Source: Noviluteimonas lactosilytica (GTDB lineage Bacteria > Pseudomonadota > Gammaproteobacteria > Xanthomonadales > Xanthomonadaceae). From it: 64,000 bases of DNA. A program made the translations under genes and the position numbers. Shown piece after piece: positions 35,778-43,942 of this stretch. Location of the stretch: contig NZ_JAJGAK010000002.1 of NCBI RefSeq assembly GCF_020866925.1, positions 124,001 through 188,000 of the forward strand, written 5' to 3'. The notes below the pieces were generated by a model, which worked only from the letters and a program-made list of their open reading frames with translations, had not been told where the DNA came from and ran no database searches. Numbering within the stretch: position 1 is the first letter of the stretch; each line of letters starts with the position of its first letter.

Positions 35778-35841
35778 GGCGGCGCATGCCTCACGCATGC
35801 GCCGCCTGAATGCGAAAAGCACGGAGCGAACGCGTCGCTCC
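35778..35841. repeat. Two adjacent hairpins between the tandem peroxidase genes
   Basis: Hairpin 1 has arms GGCGGCGCATGC (35778-35789) and GCATGCGCCGCC (35795-35806); hairpin 2 has arms GGAGCGA (35823-35829) and TCGCTCC (35835-35841). They lie between the stop of the first peroxidase gene and the start of the second. No T tract follows, so this may be an attenuating or processing structure rather than a simple terminator. The rest of the 243-base gap (35609-35851) holds nothing recognised. Confidence 0.75.
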
Positions 35842-35851
35842 GGTTGCGGTG

Positions 35852-38800
35852 CTACTGGTCGAAGTGGTCGTTGTTCGCGCCGGCGGTGACCACGCGTGCG
35901 ACGTTGAGGAACGCGGGCAGGCGTGCGGCGTTGCCTTCCGCACCGATCGGCACGAGGCGCCGGTAACAGATCGCGGCGCCGCACGTGCTCGTGGTCGTCG
36001 TCCGCAACACCAGGTTGTCGCGGCCCAGCGTGTTGTCGGGCGCGCGGCCGTCGACGGCGATGAACAATTCCGGCCGGTCGAACGGCGCCTGTTCGCGCGC
36101 CACCCGCTCGTCGGTGAGCGCGAGCAGGAACGCGGTCAGCGCGATGCGGTCGGCGGACACGAGCGCGGCCTGCGGCGCACTGTCGAGTTCGACGATGTGG
36201 GCGTCGCGGTGCGCGGCGTTGGTGATCGGGAAGTCGCTGCCGTGCGAGTAGAAGTTGACGACCTGGCGCAGCGTGAGCTTCCCGCCGTTGTGGAAGTACG
36301 GCCCGGTCAGCTCGGCGTTGCGCAGGCCCGGCACCTTCGCGCCGCCCGTGCCGCCCATGCGGTTGACGTTGGGGAACGTGCCCATCAATGGGCCGTTCGC
36401 CGCGTTGGTCTGCTGGTTGAGGTCGGCCTGCGGATTGAACGGGCCCAGCACGTCGAGGAAGCCATCCTGCATCGGCACGTCGAGCGTGGTGTTGGGGCCG
36501 ACGTCGGTTTCGTCGACGACCGGATGCGCATTGCCGATCACGAGCGGCGGGATCCACCGCGCGAGCGTCGTCGGCAGCAACGGATTGACGATCGTCGAAC
36601 CGAACCCGGGGTTGATGTTCTGGTCCTGCGCGGTGCGCGCGTACAACCCGCCGGTCGTGCAACGCGGCGTGCAGTCGCTCTGCGCCTCCGGATCGAAGGT
36701 CGGCAACGCGGTGCCGGGCACGAAGTTGATGCCGCCGAGGTTCTTCAGCTGCAGCGCGGTCGCCGACAACGGCCAGCCCCACGCATCGTTGCCGCCGCGC
36801 AGCGCGTCTTCCGACGTCGGGCGCACCGCGATGTTGTACATGCCGGTGTCGAAGATCGCCGAGCCGGTCGGACGCGTCGTCGTGAAATCCTGCTGGATGA
36901 AATCGCGGCGGATCGCGCCTGCCGCGTTGCGGTTGACCATGTCCTCGAGCAGGAAGCCAGTCGCCAGGCGCGGCATGCCGAGTCCCTTGCGCGCGAGCTT
37001 GGTGCCCGGCGTCGAGAACTCGCGCACGAAGTCCGGCACCACGAGGCGCGACGTCTGCTGCCAGCTGTTGCTGCTGAGCAGGCCGCCACTGTGGCAGTTG
37101 CCGCAACGCGCGGTCCGGAAGTTGTTGTTGCGACCCGTGAGGTTGGTGCCGAAGAACAGGTCCATGCCCAGCAACCGGTCGGGCGTGCCCGCGGGCGGCG
37201 TCGCACGCTGGAACCCTTCGACCTGGGTGAGGCACGGCTGCACGTTGCCGTTCGTCGTGCACAGCACCAGCGTCTGGCTGAACCCGCGGAACGCCTGCGG
37301 ATTGCGGTCGAGGAAGCGATCGAGCGGCGTGTCGTCGGAGATCAGGATCTCGACGTAGGCCTGCATGGCCAGGCCCGCGAACAAGGTGAAGTTCGCTTCC
37401 ATCTGGGTGAACTGCAGGCGGTTGGTCGGCGACGCCGCGCCCGCGGCGATGGTCAGCACGAATCCGTCGAACGGGTCGCACCCCGCCGGCGAGACCACAC
37501 CATTCACCGCGCTCGTGCAGCGCCGGATCGCGCCGTTGAGGCGCTGCGTGGTGTTCGACCACAGCGCGGGGTCGTAGGCCTGCTGGATCATCTCGCGATA
37601 CGTCAGGCACAGGCCGGGCCGGCCCACGGCGACGGTGCGATTCAGCGCGACGCACTGGCTGCCGCCCTGGCTGGAGAACGGACCGAGCACGCTGTCGTTC
37701 ACCGACACGAGCTGGTTCGCGAGCGGCACGACGTTGGGCAGCGTCGCGCTCCCGTCGCCCTGCAGCATGCGCTTGGCGATCTTCGGCCAGCTGCGGCCGC
37801 GGAACGACATTTCGAAGTCCGACAACGGCGGACCGACGATCTGCGAGGCGATGCTGGAGAAACGGATCATCTGTCGCGTCGCGACAAGGTTGCTGCCGGA
37901 GACGACGAACACGTGCGCCTGCGGATCGCTCGCACCGAACACGCTGCCGCCGTTGAAGTCGTGGCTCGCGCGGCCGTCCCAGAACTGGTCGTAGTTGAAC
38001 GCCGCGTTGACCATCGTCGGCGTGTTGCGCGGTTCGACGCGACGCCGGCCGCGATAGATCGGGATCTCGTCGGTCACGCCGGACCCGATGTCCGGCAACA
38101 ACACGCGGATGCCGCCGACTTCGGGCGCGAAGGCCGCCGTGCCGGGGATGCGGATGTCGGAGAAGCCGCGCAACCGGATGCCCATCGAACCGATGACATC
38201 GTTCGTCTCGCGGATGACGTTGGTCGGGTTGAGCAGCGGTTCGCCGGGCCGGGATTGGTCGGTCAGGCGGTGCGTCGGGAAATCGCTCGCGAGGATGTCG
38301 CGGTTGACGTCCTGGTCCGCCGCGGTCGGCGGCGTCGCGAGATGGCGATTGCGGAACAACTCGAGCGCGGTGTCGCCGCCGAGGTGGTTCGGATTGAGCG
38401 AATTGCGCCGGCGCGTGTCGGCGCCCGCGGAGAAATGGCACGACGCACAGGCCTGCACACTGTCGCTGCCCAGCTGCATGTCCCAGAACAATGCCTTGCC
38501 CAGGACCTGCGCCATCGCGCGGTCGCGAATGTAATCGTTCGGATTCGACGGCACCAGCGCCGCCTGGTTGCCGTTGAGCGCGGCGACCGAATTGACCAGG
38601 AAGTTGCCGCCGACCGTGGGCTTGCGCAGCGAATCGACGAGCCCGCGCGGATTGCCGTTGCCCAGGCGCGTCGGATCGATCAACCGTCCCGTGTTGTTGT
38701 CGCACGTGGCGCGCGATTCGGTGAAGTTCGCGAGCGCGTCGTTGCCGCACACCGACGCCGCCGAATACCCCGCGGGTTCGCCCGGATCGCCACCGTCGTC

Positions 38801-39328
38801 GACGAGCGGACTGTTGTAGTCGATCACGGGGCGCGCGCCGTCGGGAATGCGCGATGCACCCGACGACACGGGCCCGCGGCTCGCGAAACTCGGCACGCCC
38901 GGGAACGCGGGATCGAGCAGGCGCGATTGTTCGCCCGTCATCGGGTTGTAGGTGAGCGGATGCACGATCAGGCGCGGCAACAACGCGTCGTCGCAAGGCG
39001 GCAACCCGGTCGACGGATCGTACGTGCAGCCCGCCGGCAGGAACGATCGCCGACGCGCGACCGTCGCACAGCGCGCGGCATACCCCTGCGCGTTACCGCT
39101 GATGCCGCTCTCCGTGCACGCGCCGATCGCGGTCGGCGAATCGAGTAGGCGTTCGACTTCGTTCCAGGTCGGTACTTGCTTCAACGACTGGAACGGCATG
39201 CTCGGACGAACGACGAAGTCCGCCACGAGGTTGGTGCTCGGCGCGACCAGCGTGTCGCCCGCCGCCGCCAACAGCACGCCCACGCCGCACATCATCGAGA
39301 ATGCGACCACGCCACGCCGGGTTTCCAT
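35852..39328 (-). CDS. Large di-heme cytochrome c peroxidase/MauG-like protein A, 1158 aa
   Basis: Paralogue of the following gene with the same plan: signal peptide (VVAFSMMCGVGVLLAAAG), first heme CASCH at 294-298, second heme CGNCH at 742-746, NTPTMVNAAFNYDQFWDGRAS, DFEMSFRGRSWPKIAKR and C-terminal KVPGLRNAELTGPYFHNGG. Large stretches are identical to the partner by eye, so the pair arose by tandem duplication; divergence is concentrated in the middle and in a few loops. AGGAG is found before the ATG at 39328. Both end in NNDHFDQ. It is the first gene of a minus-strand unit with three more genes. A periplasmic oxidase role is likely; substrate unknown. Confidence 0.88.
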   Translation of the reverse strand: METRRGVVAFSMMCGVGVLLAAAGDTLVAPSTNLVADFVVRPSMPFQSLKQVPTWNEVERLLDSPTAIGACTESGISGNAQGYAARCATVARRRSFLPAGCTYDPSTGLPPCDDALLPRLIVHPLTYNPMTGEQSRLLDPAFPGVPSFASRGPVSSGASRIPDGARPVIDYNSPLVDDGGDPGEPAGYSAASVCGNDALANFTESRATCDNNTGRLIDPTRLGNGNPRGLVDSLRKPTVGGNFLVNSVAALNGNQAALVPSNPNDYIRDRAMAQVLGKALFWDMQLGSDSVQACASCHFSAGADTRRRNSLNPNHLGGDTALELFRNRHLATPPTAADQDVNRDILASDFPTHRLTDQSRPGEPLLNPTNVIRETNDVIGSMGIRLRGFSDIRIPGTAAFAPEVGGIRVLLPDIGSGVTDEIPIYRGRRRVEPRNTPTMVNAAFNYDQFWDGRASHDFNGGSVFGASDPQAHVFVVSGSNLVATRQMIRFSSIASQIVGPPLSDFEMSFRGRSWPKIAKRMLQGDGSATLPNVVPLANQLVSVNDSVLGPFSSQGGSQCVALNRTVAVGRPGLCLTYREMIQQAYDPALWSNTTQRLNGAIRRCTSAVNGVVSPAGCDPFDGFVLTIAAGAASPTNRLQFTQMEANFTLFAGLAMQAYVEILISDDTPLDRFLDRNPQAFRGFSQTLVLCTTNGNVQPCLTQVEGFQRATPPAGTPDRLLGMDLFFGTNLTGRNNNFRTARCGNCHSGGLLSSNSWQQTSRLVVPDFVREFSTPGTKLARKGLGMPRLATGFLLEDMVNRNAAGAIRRDFIQQDFTTTRPTGSAIFDTGMYNIAVRPTSEDALRGGNDAWGWPLSATALQLKNLGGINFVPGTALPTFDPEAQSDCTPRCTTGGLYARTAQDQNINPGFGSTIVNPLLPTTLARWIPPLVIGNAHPVVDETDVGPNTTLDVPMQDGFLDVLGPFNPQADLNQQTNAANGPLMGTFPNVNRMGGTGGAKVPGLRNAELTGPYFHNGGKLTLRQVVNFYSHGSDFPITNAAHRDAHIVELDSAPQAALVSADRIALTAFLLALTDERVAREQAPFDRPELFIAVDGRAPDNTLGRDNLVLRTTTTSTCGAAICYRRLVPIGAEGNAARLPAFLNVARVVTAGANNDHFDQ

Positions 39329-39395
39329 TGCTTCGCTCCTGCGCGCGGAAGCAGCCGACGCGCTGCCGCCAATTGGAATTCATAGGCGCCTGATG

Positions 39396-39432
39396 TTCAC
39401 GCTGAATGGCGGGTGACACCCGCTTTCGTGAA
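39396..39432. repeat. Dyad element upstream of peroxidase gene A
   Basis: A compact GCGGGTG/CACCCGC inverted pair (39409-39415 and 39417-39423) lies inside outer arms TTCAC (39396-39400) and GTGAA (39428-39432). It stands 68-104 bases upstream of the peroxidase start and just before the HAD fragment. It may be an operator; no regulator is known. Confidence 0.5.
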
Positions 39433-39450
39433 CCGTTAATCTGCGCGTGA

Positions 39451-39745
39451 ATGCGCTACGACCTCATCATCTTCGACTTCGACGGCACGCTCGCCGATTC
39501 GTTTCCGTTCTTCGTCGATGCGGAGAACGCGCTCGCGCGCAAACATCGTTCCGCACGCATCGGCGTTGCAGCGGCTGTACGACGACGGTGCGCGGCTCGC
39601 GCTGGTCACCTCCAACGGCACCGACAACTGCCGCCGCATCCTCGGCGAAGACGTGATGGCACGCTTCGCGCATGTCGAATGCGGGGCGTCGATCTTGGGG
39701 CAGAAACAGGGGTCAGAGCACCATTTCGACGAAATGGTGCTCTGA
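39451..39745 (+). pseudogene. HAD-superfamily hydrolase remnant (cap deletion and 3' truncation)
   Basis: The frame starts MRYDLIIFDFDGTLADSFPFFVDAENALARKH, the HAD motif I with both nucleophile Asp residues. At about 39545-39555 the frame is lost and the next recognisable part (LQRLYDDGARLALVTSNGTDNCRRILGEDVMARFAHVECGASILG) is in another frame: this is motif II (VTSN) of the same type of protein. Roughly 60-70 residues of the cap domain are missing. The rest, with motifs III and IV, is replaced from 39701 by the palindromic repeat. Full relatives are about 220 residues. It is therefore a decayed phosphatase gene, probably disrupted by or near the repeat. Confidence 0.85.
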
Positions 39746-39773
39746 CCCCTGTTTCTGCTGACCCCTGTTTCTG
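39701..39773. repeat. 57-bp palindrome, copy 2, with duplicated end
   Basis: Left arm 39701-39728 and right arm 39730-39757 (28 bp each) are exact reverse complements around a single A at 39729; the inner 24 bases of each arm match the copy at 8149-8202. A 16-bp piece of the right end (CTGACCCCTGTTTCTG, 39742-39757) is repeated directly at 39758-39773. The element cuts off the HAD gene and ends 13 bases before the stop of the convergent malT-like gene. Confidence 0.92.
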
Positions 39774-39785
39774 CCGCCGGCGTCG

Positions 39786-42395
39786 TCAGGTCACGAGGCC
39801 CAGCATCCGCGCGCGCTCGACCGCGTGCCTGCGGGAACCAGCGGACAACTTCACGAACAGGTTCTTCAGGTGCCACTTCACCGTTTCGCCGCTGACGTCG
39901 AGCGCGCGGGCGATCGCCTTGTTCGGCAGCCCCTTGCCGAGCAGGTCGAGCACTTCGGCTTCCTTCGACGTGAGCAACGCGGCGCGGGCGTGGCGATCGC
40001 GCGACTTCGGTTGCGCGGGCGGCGGCGGCGTGTCGAGCGCTTCTTCCAGCAGGCGCGCGGCGAGCGGATGCGTGTCGGCGGCCAGGCGCGCGTTGCCGGC
40101 AAGCGCGGCGAGGTCGTGCGCTTCGCGCAGCAGCGTCATCGCCTTCGGGTCGCCGCGACGCGAAGCGACGATGCCGCGCAATACCTTCACGCGTTGCACG
40201 TCGTTGCCGCGCTGGAGGGTTTCGGCGAGCAGGTCGGCGTCGGCGAGGTGGAGTTCCGCGGCGTCGAGGCGCTCGTGCATGAGCGCGGCGCGTGCGCGCG
40301 CGAACGCGACGGCGAGGCGATATTCGGATCGCAGCGGTTGCATGTCGGGTTCGTCGAACGCGGGGTCGAGGTGGTCGAGCGCGTCCAGCGTGCGCGCGAC
40401 CGTTTCCTTGCGGCCGCTCATCGCATGCACGCGCACCTGGTGCGCGAGCGCGATCGCCTGCAGGCGCGGCGCGCCCCGACGCGCCCCCAGGCTCTCGAGC
40501 GTGTGCAGGGCCGCGAGCGCGCCCGCTTCGTCGCCCGCTTCCAATGCGATGTTCGCCAGCGTGCGATAGGCGCAGACCAGGTTGTCCGGGAAGCCGTGGC
40601 GTTCGATCACGTCCAGGCGATCGGCGAGCAGCGCCTGCGCCTGCGCGGCGTCGCCGCGTTCGTAACGCGCCGCGGCGACGACGGACGCATACAGGCACGC
40701 GATCATGCCGCGCCGGCCATCGCGTTCGGCGTGCAGCAGCGCTGGCAGCACCGCGGCTTCCGCGCGCACGGGATGGCCTTCCCACAGGTGGCTCAGCGCG
40801 CCGAGCATGCGACCGAGCGCCGCCGCCAGGCGCAACGTGCCGGCGTCGCCATGGGGTTGCTGCGCAGCGACGTACGCGCGCACTTGCCCGCCGTCGCCCG
40901 TGTGCAGCGCGCTCAGCGCCCGTGTGTTCAGTCCCGCGAGGGTCGACAGCGGACCGCCGCCGGCGTCGTGCGACATGGGCCATCGATCGACCAACGCGGG
41001 CAGCAGCCCGAGGCGATCGCCGAACGCGGCCGACCCGGCCGCGATGCGCAATGCATGCGCGCGCGCCGGCGCCGTCGCTTCGCGATCGGCCAGCACGTCC
41101 TGCGCGAACGCCAGCGCTTCGCCGTTGCGATCGCTGAACGCGAGCACCGCGGCCGCGACCAGGCGCAGGTCGGTGTCGCCGGCGACCATCGCGTGCGGCA
41201 GGCGTTCGAGCCATTCGCGCGCCTCGGCGAGTTTGCCGATCGTGCTCAATGCCCACAGCGAGCGTGCGGCGTAGGTTTGCGCGAGCGCGTCGTCGCCGGC
41301 GGCGAACGCATGCGTCGCCGCCTCGTGCCAGCGTTCGCACTCGGCGTACCACGACGAGGCGCGCGTGTGCAGCGCCGAGCGTTCGCGCGGCGGGAGTTTC
41401 TCGAACTTGCCGAGGAGGAAGTCGCGCGCGAGCGGATGCAGGCGAATCCATTGCGTACCCTCGCCCGCGGCGAGGATCGGGGTTTCGCGCGCGAGGCGGT
41501 CGAGCATGTCCTGCGGCTGGCGACAACCGGTGACCGACTGGAACAAGCGCGCGTCGAAGTGTTCGAGGATCGAGGCGCGCACCAGGCACGCGGAGGTCTC
41601 GGGCGGCAGGCGCGCGAACAACGACGTGACGAAGTACTCCTGCATCGCCCCGTGCCGCGCGGACAGGTGCTGCACGGCGCGGGCGGGATCGGGTTCGCTT
41701 TCGATCGCGCTGATCGCCAGTTGCAGGCCGATGGCCCAGCCGTCGGCGATGCCGTGCACACGCGCGCGTTCGTCGAGCGTGAGGCGATCGCCGAGGCGCG
41801 CATCGAGGATCGCGAGCGATTCTTCCAGGCGCAGGCGCAGGTCTTCGGTCTTCAGCGCGAACGACTGGTCTTTCGCCGCGAGTTCGGACAACAGCAGCGG
41901 CAGCGCGACGCGCGTGCCGATCGCGACGTGCAGGTTCGCCGGCGCGTTGAGCAGCAGGTACTGCAGCGGCCCGCGCACGGTGTCCTCGGGCAGGCGTTCG
42001 GCTTCGTCGATCACCACGCCCACGTCGACGCCGAGGGCCGCGATGGCGGCGAGCAGCGTCGTGAGTTCGGCGATGGTGTCGCGCCGCGGTGCATGCTGGT
42101 CGTTCGCTTCACCGAGCACGCCGCCCAGGCGCAACGCGTGCTGCAACGCGAGGGTGAACCGCGCGGGGCGGTCGTCCTCGCCCGCCGTGAGCCATGCCAC
42201 GCGCGTGCCGGCGTCGTGCCACCAGCGCCGCCATTGCAGCAGCAGCGTGGTCTTGCCGAAGCCCGCGGGCGCGACGACGGTCAGCGCCGTGCGGTCGTGG
42301 CGATGCCGGAACGCGTCGTGCAGGTGCGCGCGCTCGAGCGCCGCGCGCGGCATCCGCGGCGGGGTGGCCTTGAGCACGAATTCAGACACGTTCAC
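39786..42395 (-). CDS. MalT-like LuxR-family ATP-dependent transcriptional regulator, 869 aa
   Basis: This is a large STAND-type activator. The Walker A motif APAGFGKTT is at residues 42-50 and the Walker B strand is VGVVIDEAERLP. A long alpha-helical repeat region (about 330-780, TPR-like, ECERWHEAATHAFAAGDDALAQTYAARSLW) carries the ligand-sensing part, and the C-terminal LuxR helix-turn-helix is LTSKEAEVLDLLGKGLPNKAIARALDVSGETVKWHLKNLFVKL. Length is about that of MalT (901). The ligand is unknown. Candidate targets are neighbouring genes, but no obvious operator was found. The region before its start (42396-42668) holds an orphan terminator. Confidence 0.93.
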   Translation of the reverse strand: MNVSEFVLKATPPRMPRAALERAHLHDAFRHRHDRTALTVVAPAGFGKTTLLLQWRRWWHDAGTRVAWLTAGEDDRPARFTLALQHALRLGGVLGEANDQHAPRRDTIAELTTLLAAIAALGVDVGVVIDEAERLPEDTVRGPLQYLLLNAPANLHVAIGTRVALPLLLSELAAKDQSFALKTEDLRLRLEESLAILDARLGDRLTLDERARVHGIADGWAIGLQLAISAIESEPDPARAVQHLSARHGAMQEYFVTSLFARLPPETSACLVRASILEHFDARLFQSVTGCRQPQDMLDRLARETPILAAGEGTQWIRLHPLARDFLLGKFEKLPPRERSALHTRASSWYAECERWHEAATHAFAAGDDALAQTYAARSLWALSTIGKLAEAREWLERLPHAMVAGDTDLRLVAAAVLAFSDRNGEALAFAQDVLADREATAPARAHALRIAAGSAAFGDRLGLLPALVDRWPMSHDAGGGPLSTLAGLNTRALSALHTGDGGQVRAYVAAQQPHGDAGTLRLAAALGRMLGALSHLWEGHPVRAEAAVLPALLHAERDGRRGMIACLYASVVAAARYERGDAAQAQALLADRLDVIERHGFPDNLVCAYRTLANIALEAGDEAGALAALHTLESLGARRGAPRLQAIALAHQVRVHAMSGRKETVARTLDALDHLDPAFDEPDMQPLRSEYRLAVAFARARAALMHERLDAAELHLADADLLAETLQRGNDVQRVKVLRGIVASRRGDPKAMTLLREAHDLAALAGNARLAADTHPLAARLLEEALDTPPPPAQPKSRDRHARAALLTSKEAEVLDLLGKGLPNKAIARALDVSGETVKWHLKNLFVKLSAGSRRHAVERARMLGLVT

Positions 42396-42479
42396 GTCCC
42401 AAACGACGGGGACGGTGGGCGACTCCGGTCACGACGATGGCAGGCGCGGTAAAGCGACAACGGTCGCGCGACGCGCGCG

Positions 42480-42651
42480 TGCCCGCACCCCCCACCGCGG
42501 GGGGGAGCCAGGGCCGCGTGCGCGCGGCATGGTCGGCGGCGAACCCCGGACGGCCAGGGGTTGGGGGACCACTGGCCGTCATTTGGCCGCCGTCGCGAGC
42601 GGGAGGCCCCTGGCCCGCATCGGTCCTGAAACGATGCGGGCCAATTTTTTT
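42480..42651 (+). ncRNA. Candidate small RNA ending at an orphan plus-strand terminator
   Basis: No plus-strand gene lies upstream of the strong terminator at 42611-42651, yet it faces that strand. The preceding sequence is GC-rich and structured (stem GGCCAG...CTGGCC, 42550-42575) and has no acceptable ORF or ribosome site. A short RNA transcribed from the divergent side of the malT-like gene would explain it. The 5' end is not known and 42480 is only a guess. Confidence 0.3.
42611..42651 (+). terminator. Strong rho-independent terminator with no upstream gene on this strand
   Basis: Arms TGGCCCGCATCG (42611-42622) and CGATGCGGGCCA (42632-42643) are perfectly complementary over 12 bp with a 9-base loop, followed by an AT-rich tract with seven T residues (42645-42651). 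On the minus strand there is no T tract on the other side, so it is oriented for plus-strand transcripts. Confidence 0.85.
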
Positions 42652-42668
42652 CGGTTGCGCGATTCAGT

Positions 42669-43079
42669 TCAGCGCCACGGATCCACGAGATCGATGCCGA
42701 GGTCCGCGAAATCCTTCGTGTTGCGCGTGGCGAGCGCAGCGCCCGCCGCCATGCACGTGGCCGCGATCATCGCGTCCGCCATCGACACCGTGCGGCCGCG
42801 CAGTTCCTGCGAAGCCGCGATCGTCGCGTAATCGACGGCGGCCGCGTCGTCGAAAGGCAAAATGACCAGGTCTTCGTCGAACGTGGCCGCGATGGCGGCT
42901 TCCAGTTGCGAGCGCTTGCGCGAGGCCGGCAGTCGCGCGATTCCGTAGAGCAGTTCGGCGACGGTCACCGCGGTCACCACGAGCGTGTCGCTCGCTTGCG
43001 CGTCGACCCAACGCAGGACGCGCGGGTCGGGCGTCGCACGCATCAATTCCGAAACGACGTTGGTGTCGAGCGCGATCAT
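42669..43079 (-). CDS. PIN-domain toxin (VapC/FitB-like), 136 aa
   Basis: This is a metal-dependent ribonuclease of a type II toxin-antitoxin pair. PIN acidic residues are Asp5 (MIALDTNVVSELM), Glu42 (TVAELLYG), Asp102 (SMADAMIAAT) and Asp123 (TRNTKDF). Gene pair order and FitB-like details (DTNVVSELMRATPDP, the final LGIDLVDPW) favour the FitB group. It overlaps the antitoxin gene by 4 bases (ATGA) and is therefore translationally coupled. Full length with all four acidic residues, so probably functional. Confidence 0.93.
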   Translation of the reverse strand: MIALDTNVVSELMRATPDPRVLRWVDAQASDTLVVTAVTVAELLYGIARLPASRKRSQLEAAIAATFDEDLVILPFDDAAAVDYATIAASQELRGRTVSMADAMIAATCMAAGAALATRNTKDFADLGIDLVDPWR

Positions 43080-43324
43080 GCGCCGAAGCGTGGCGCACGC
43101 GGGCGTTCGCGTCGCGCGGGTGTTTCGAGTTCGACGCCGCCCAGCTTCGCGAATCGCGCATGGATGCGTTGACCGAGACCGCCGCGACTGGCTTGGGGTG
43201 TCGTCAGCGCACGCCTCAGGATGGCGCGGGCTTCTTCTTCCATCGAATGCCCGTTCGCCGCCGCCGAGAGGCGCAAGCGCGTTTTCACGTCATCGGGGAG
43301 GTTGCGGATGGTGAGCGTCGTCAT
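43076..43324 (-). CDS. FitA-like ribbon-helix-helix antitoxin, 82 aa
   Basis: The N-terminal RHH DNA-binding fold (TLTIRNLPDDVKTRLRLSAAANGHSMEEEARAILRRAL) is followed by a basic/Pro-rich toxin-neutralising tail. The ATG at 43324 has GGAGG seven bases upstream. It precedes and overlaps the PIN toxin. It probably represses the pair by binding the dyad at 43339-43365, just before its start. Confidence 0.9.
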   Translation of the reverse strand: MTTLTIRNLPDDVKTRLRLSAAANGHSMEEEARAILRRALTTPQASRGGLGQRIHARFAKLGGVELETPARRERPRAPRFGA

Positions 43325-43338
43325 GGCGGCCTCCGGCA

Positions 43339-43368
43339 AGCATTGCTAGCGATGACAGCAATGCTAGC
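43339..43368. promoter_or_regulatory. Operator-like dyad before the toxin-antitoxin pair
   Basis: AGCATTGCT (43339-43347) and AGCAATGCT (43357-43365) are exact inverted repeats with 9 bases between. TGCTAGC also repeats directly at 43344-43350 and 43362-43368, so each half shows a similar 11-base unit. Position 15-44 bases upstream of the antitoxin start is where FitA/VapB-type RHH repressors bind. Confidence 0.75.
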
Positions 43369-43428
43369 AGACCGGCTGACCGATGCGCGGCCCCGATTCC
43401 GTCACAGGATCGAAAGGCAGGAACACCC

Positions 43429-43773
43429 ATGGGCACCGTCCACTACCTCAAGCCCCACCACGCATCACCCACGGCCCAGCACGCGGCCCCCGTCATCGTC
43501 ACGGCGCATGGATTCACGCTCGGCAATGCGTTCGTCGCCTGGCAGGCGGTGGCCGAAATTCGCGCGTGGAAGTGCGATCGGGCGAAGGCCGAAGAGGCGT
43601 TCATCGGGTTCTTCGTCGGCGACGGCTGCATCGCGGTGAGCGAAGCGTGCATCGGGTTCGTCGATCTCGAAGCAGCGATGACGGCCGCGTTCCCGGGCAC
43701 GGTGCGCTGGCGCAGCGCGGTGATGCTGCCCGTGTGCGAACGCAACGAGACGGTCCTCTATCGACGTTGTTGA
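43429..43773 (+). CDS. Hypothetical protein, 114 aa
   Basis: No family recognised. The protein is soluble, with no signal peptide, and has three cysteines scattered (AWKCDRAKAEEAFIGFFVGDGCIAV, ACIGFVDL, PVCERNET). Pattern and length suggest a small alpha/beta protein. The ATG at 43429 has AGGCAGGA upstream. Transcribed divergently from the toxin-antitoxin pair; its stop lies in the first copy of a 15-bp direct repeat. Function unknown. Confidence 0.6.
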   Translation: MGTVHYLKPHHASPTAQHAAPVIVTAHGFTLGNAFVAWQAVAEIRAWKCDRAKAEEAFIGFFVGDGCIAVSEACIGFVDLEAAMTAAFPGTVRWRSAVMLPVCERNETVLYRRC

Positions 43774-43795
43774 AGCCGGCGTTGTCGAAGCCGGC
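43766..43795. repeat. 15-bp tandem duplication over a stop codon
   Basis: GTTGTTGAAGCCGGC (43766-43780) and GTTGTCGAAGCCGGC (43781-43795) are direct repeats with one mismatch; the first contains the stop of the 114-aa gene. The remaining gap up to 43942 has no recognised gene. Confidence 0.8.
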
Positions 43796-43942
43796 ATCGC
43801 GGCCGTGGGCGCGCCGGGGATGTCGCGCGTCCGGTAATCTGTGCGGCGGACACGCGAGGCGCACCGCGGGATCGAAAGCTGGATGCCGATCCACGCGAGA
43901 AAGCGCTCGCAAACGCATGATTTGAAGAGATTAATCGCCGCA

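Noticed and set aside
35810-39148. A 1112-codon plus-strand frame opposite the peroxidase gene
   Set aside because: Shadow frame; the same type appears opposite the paralogue, and it has no motif or ribosome site.
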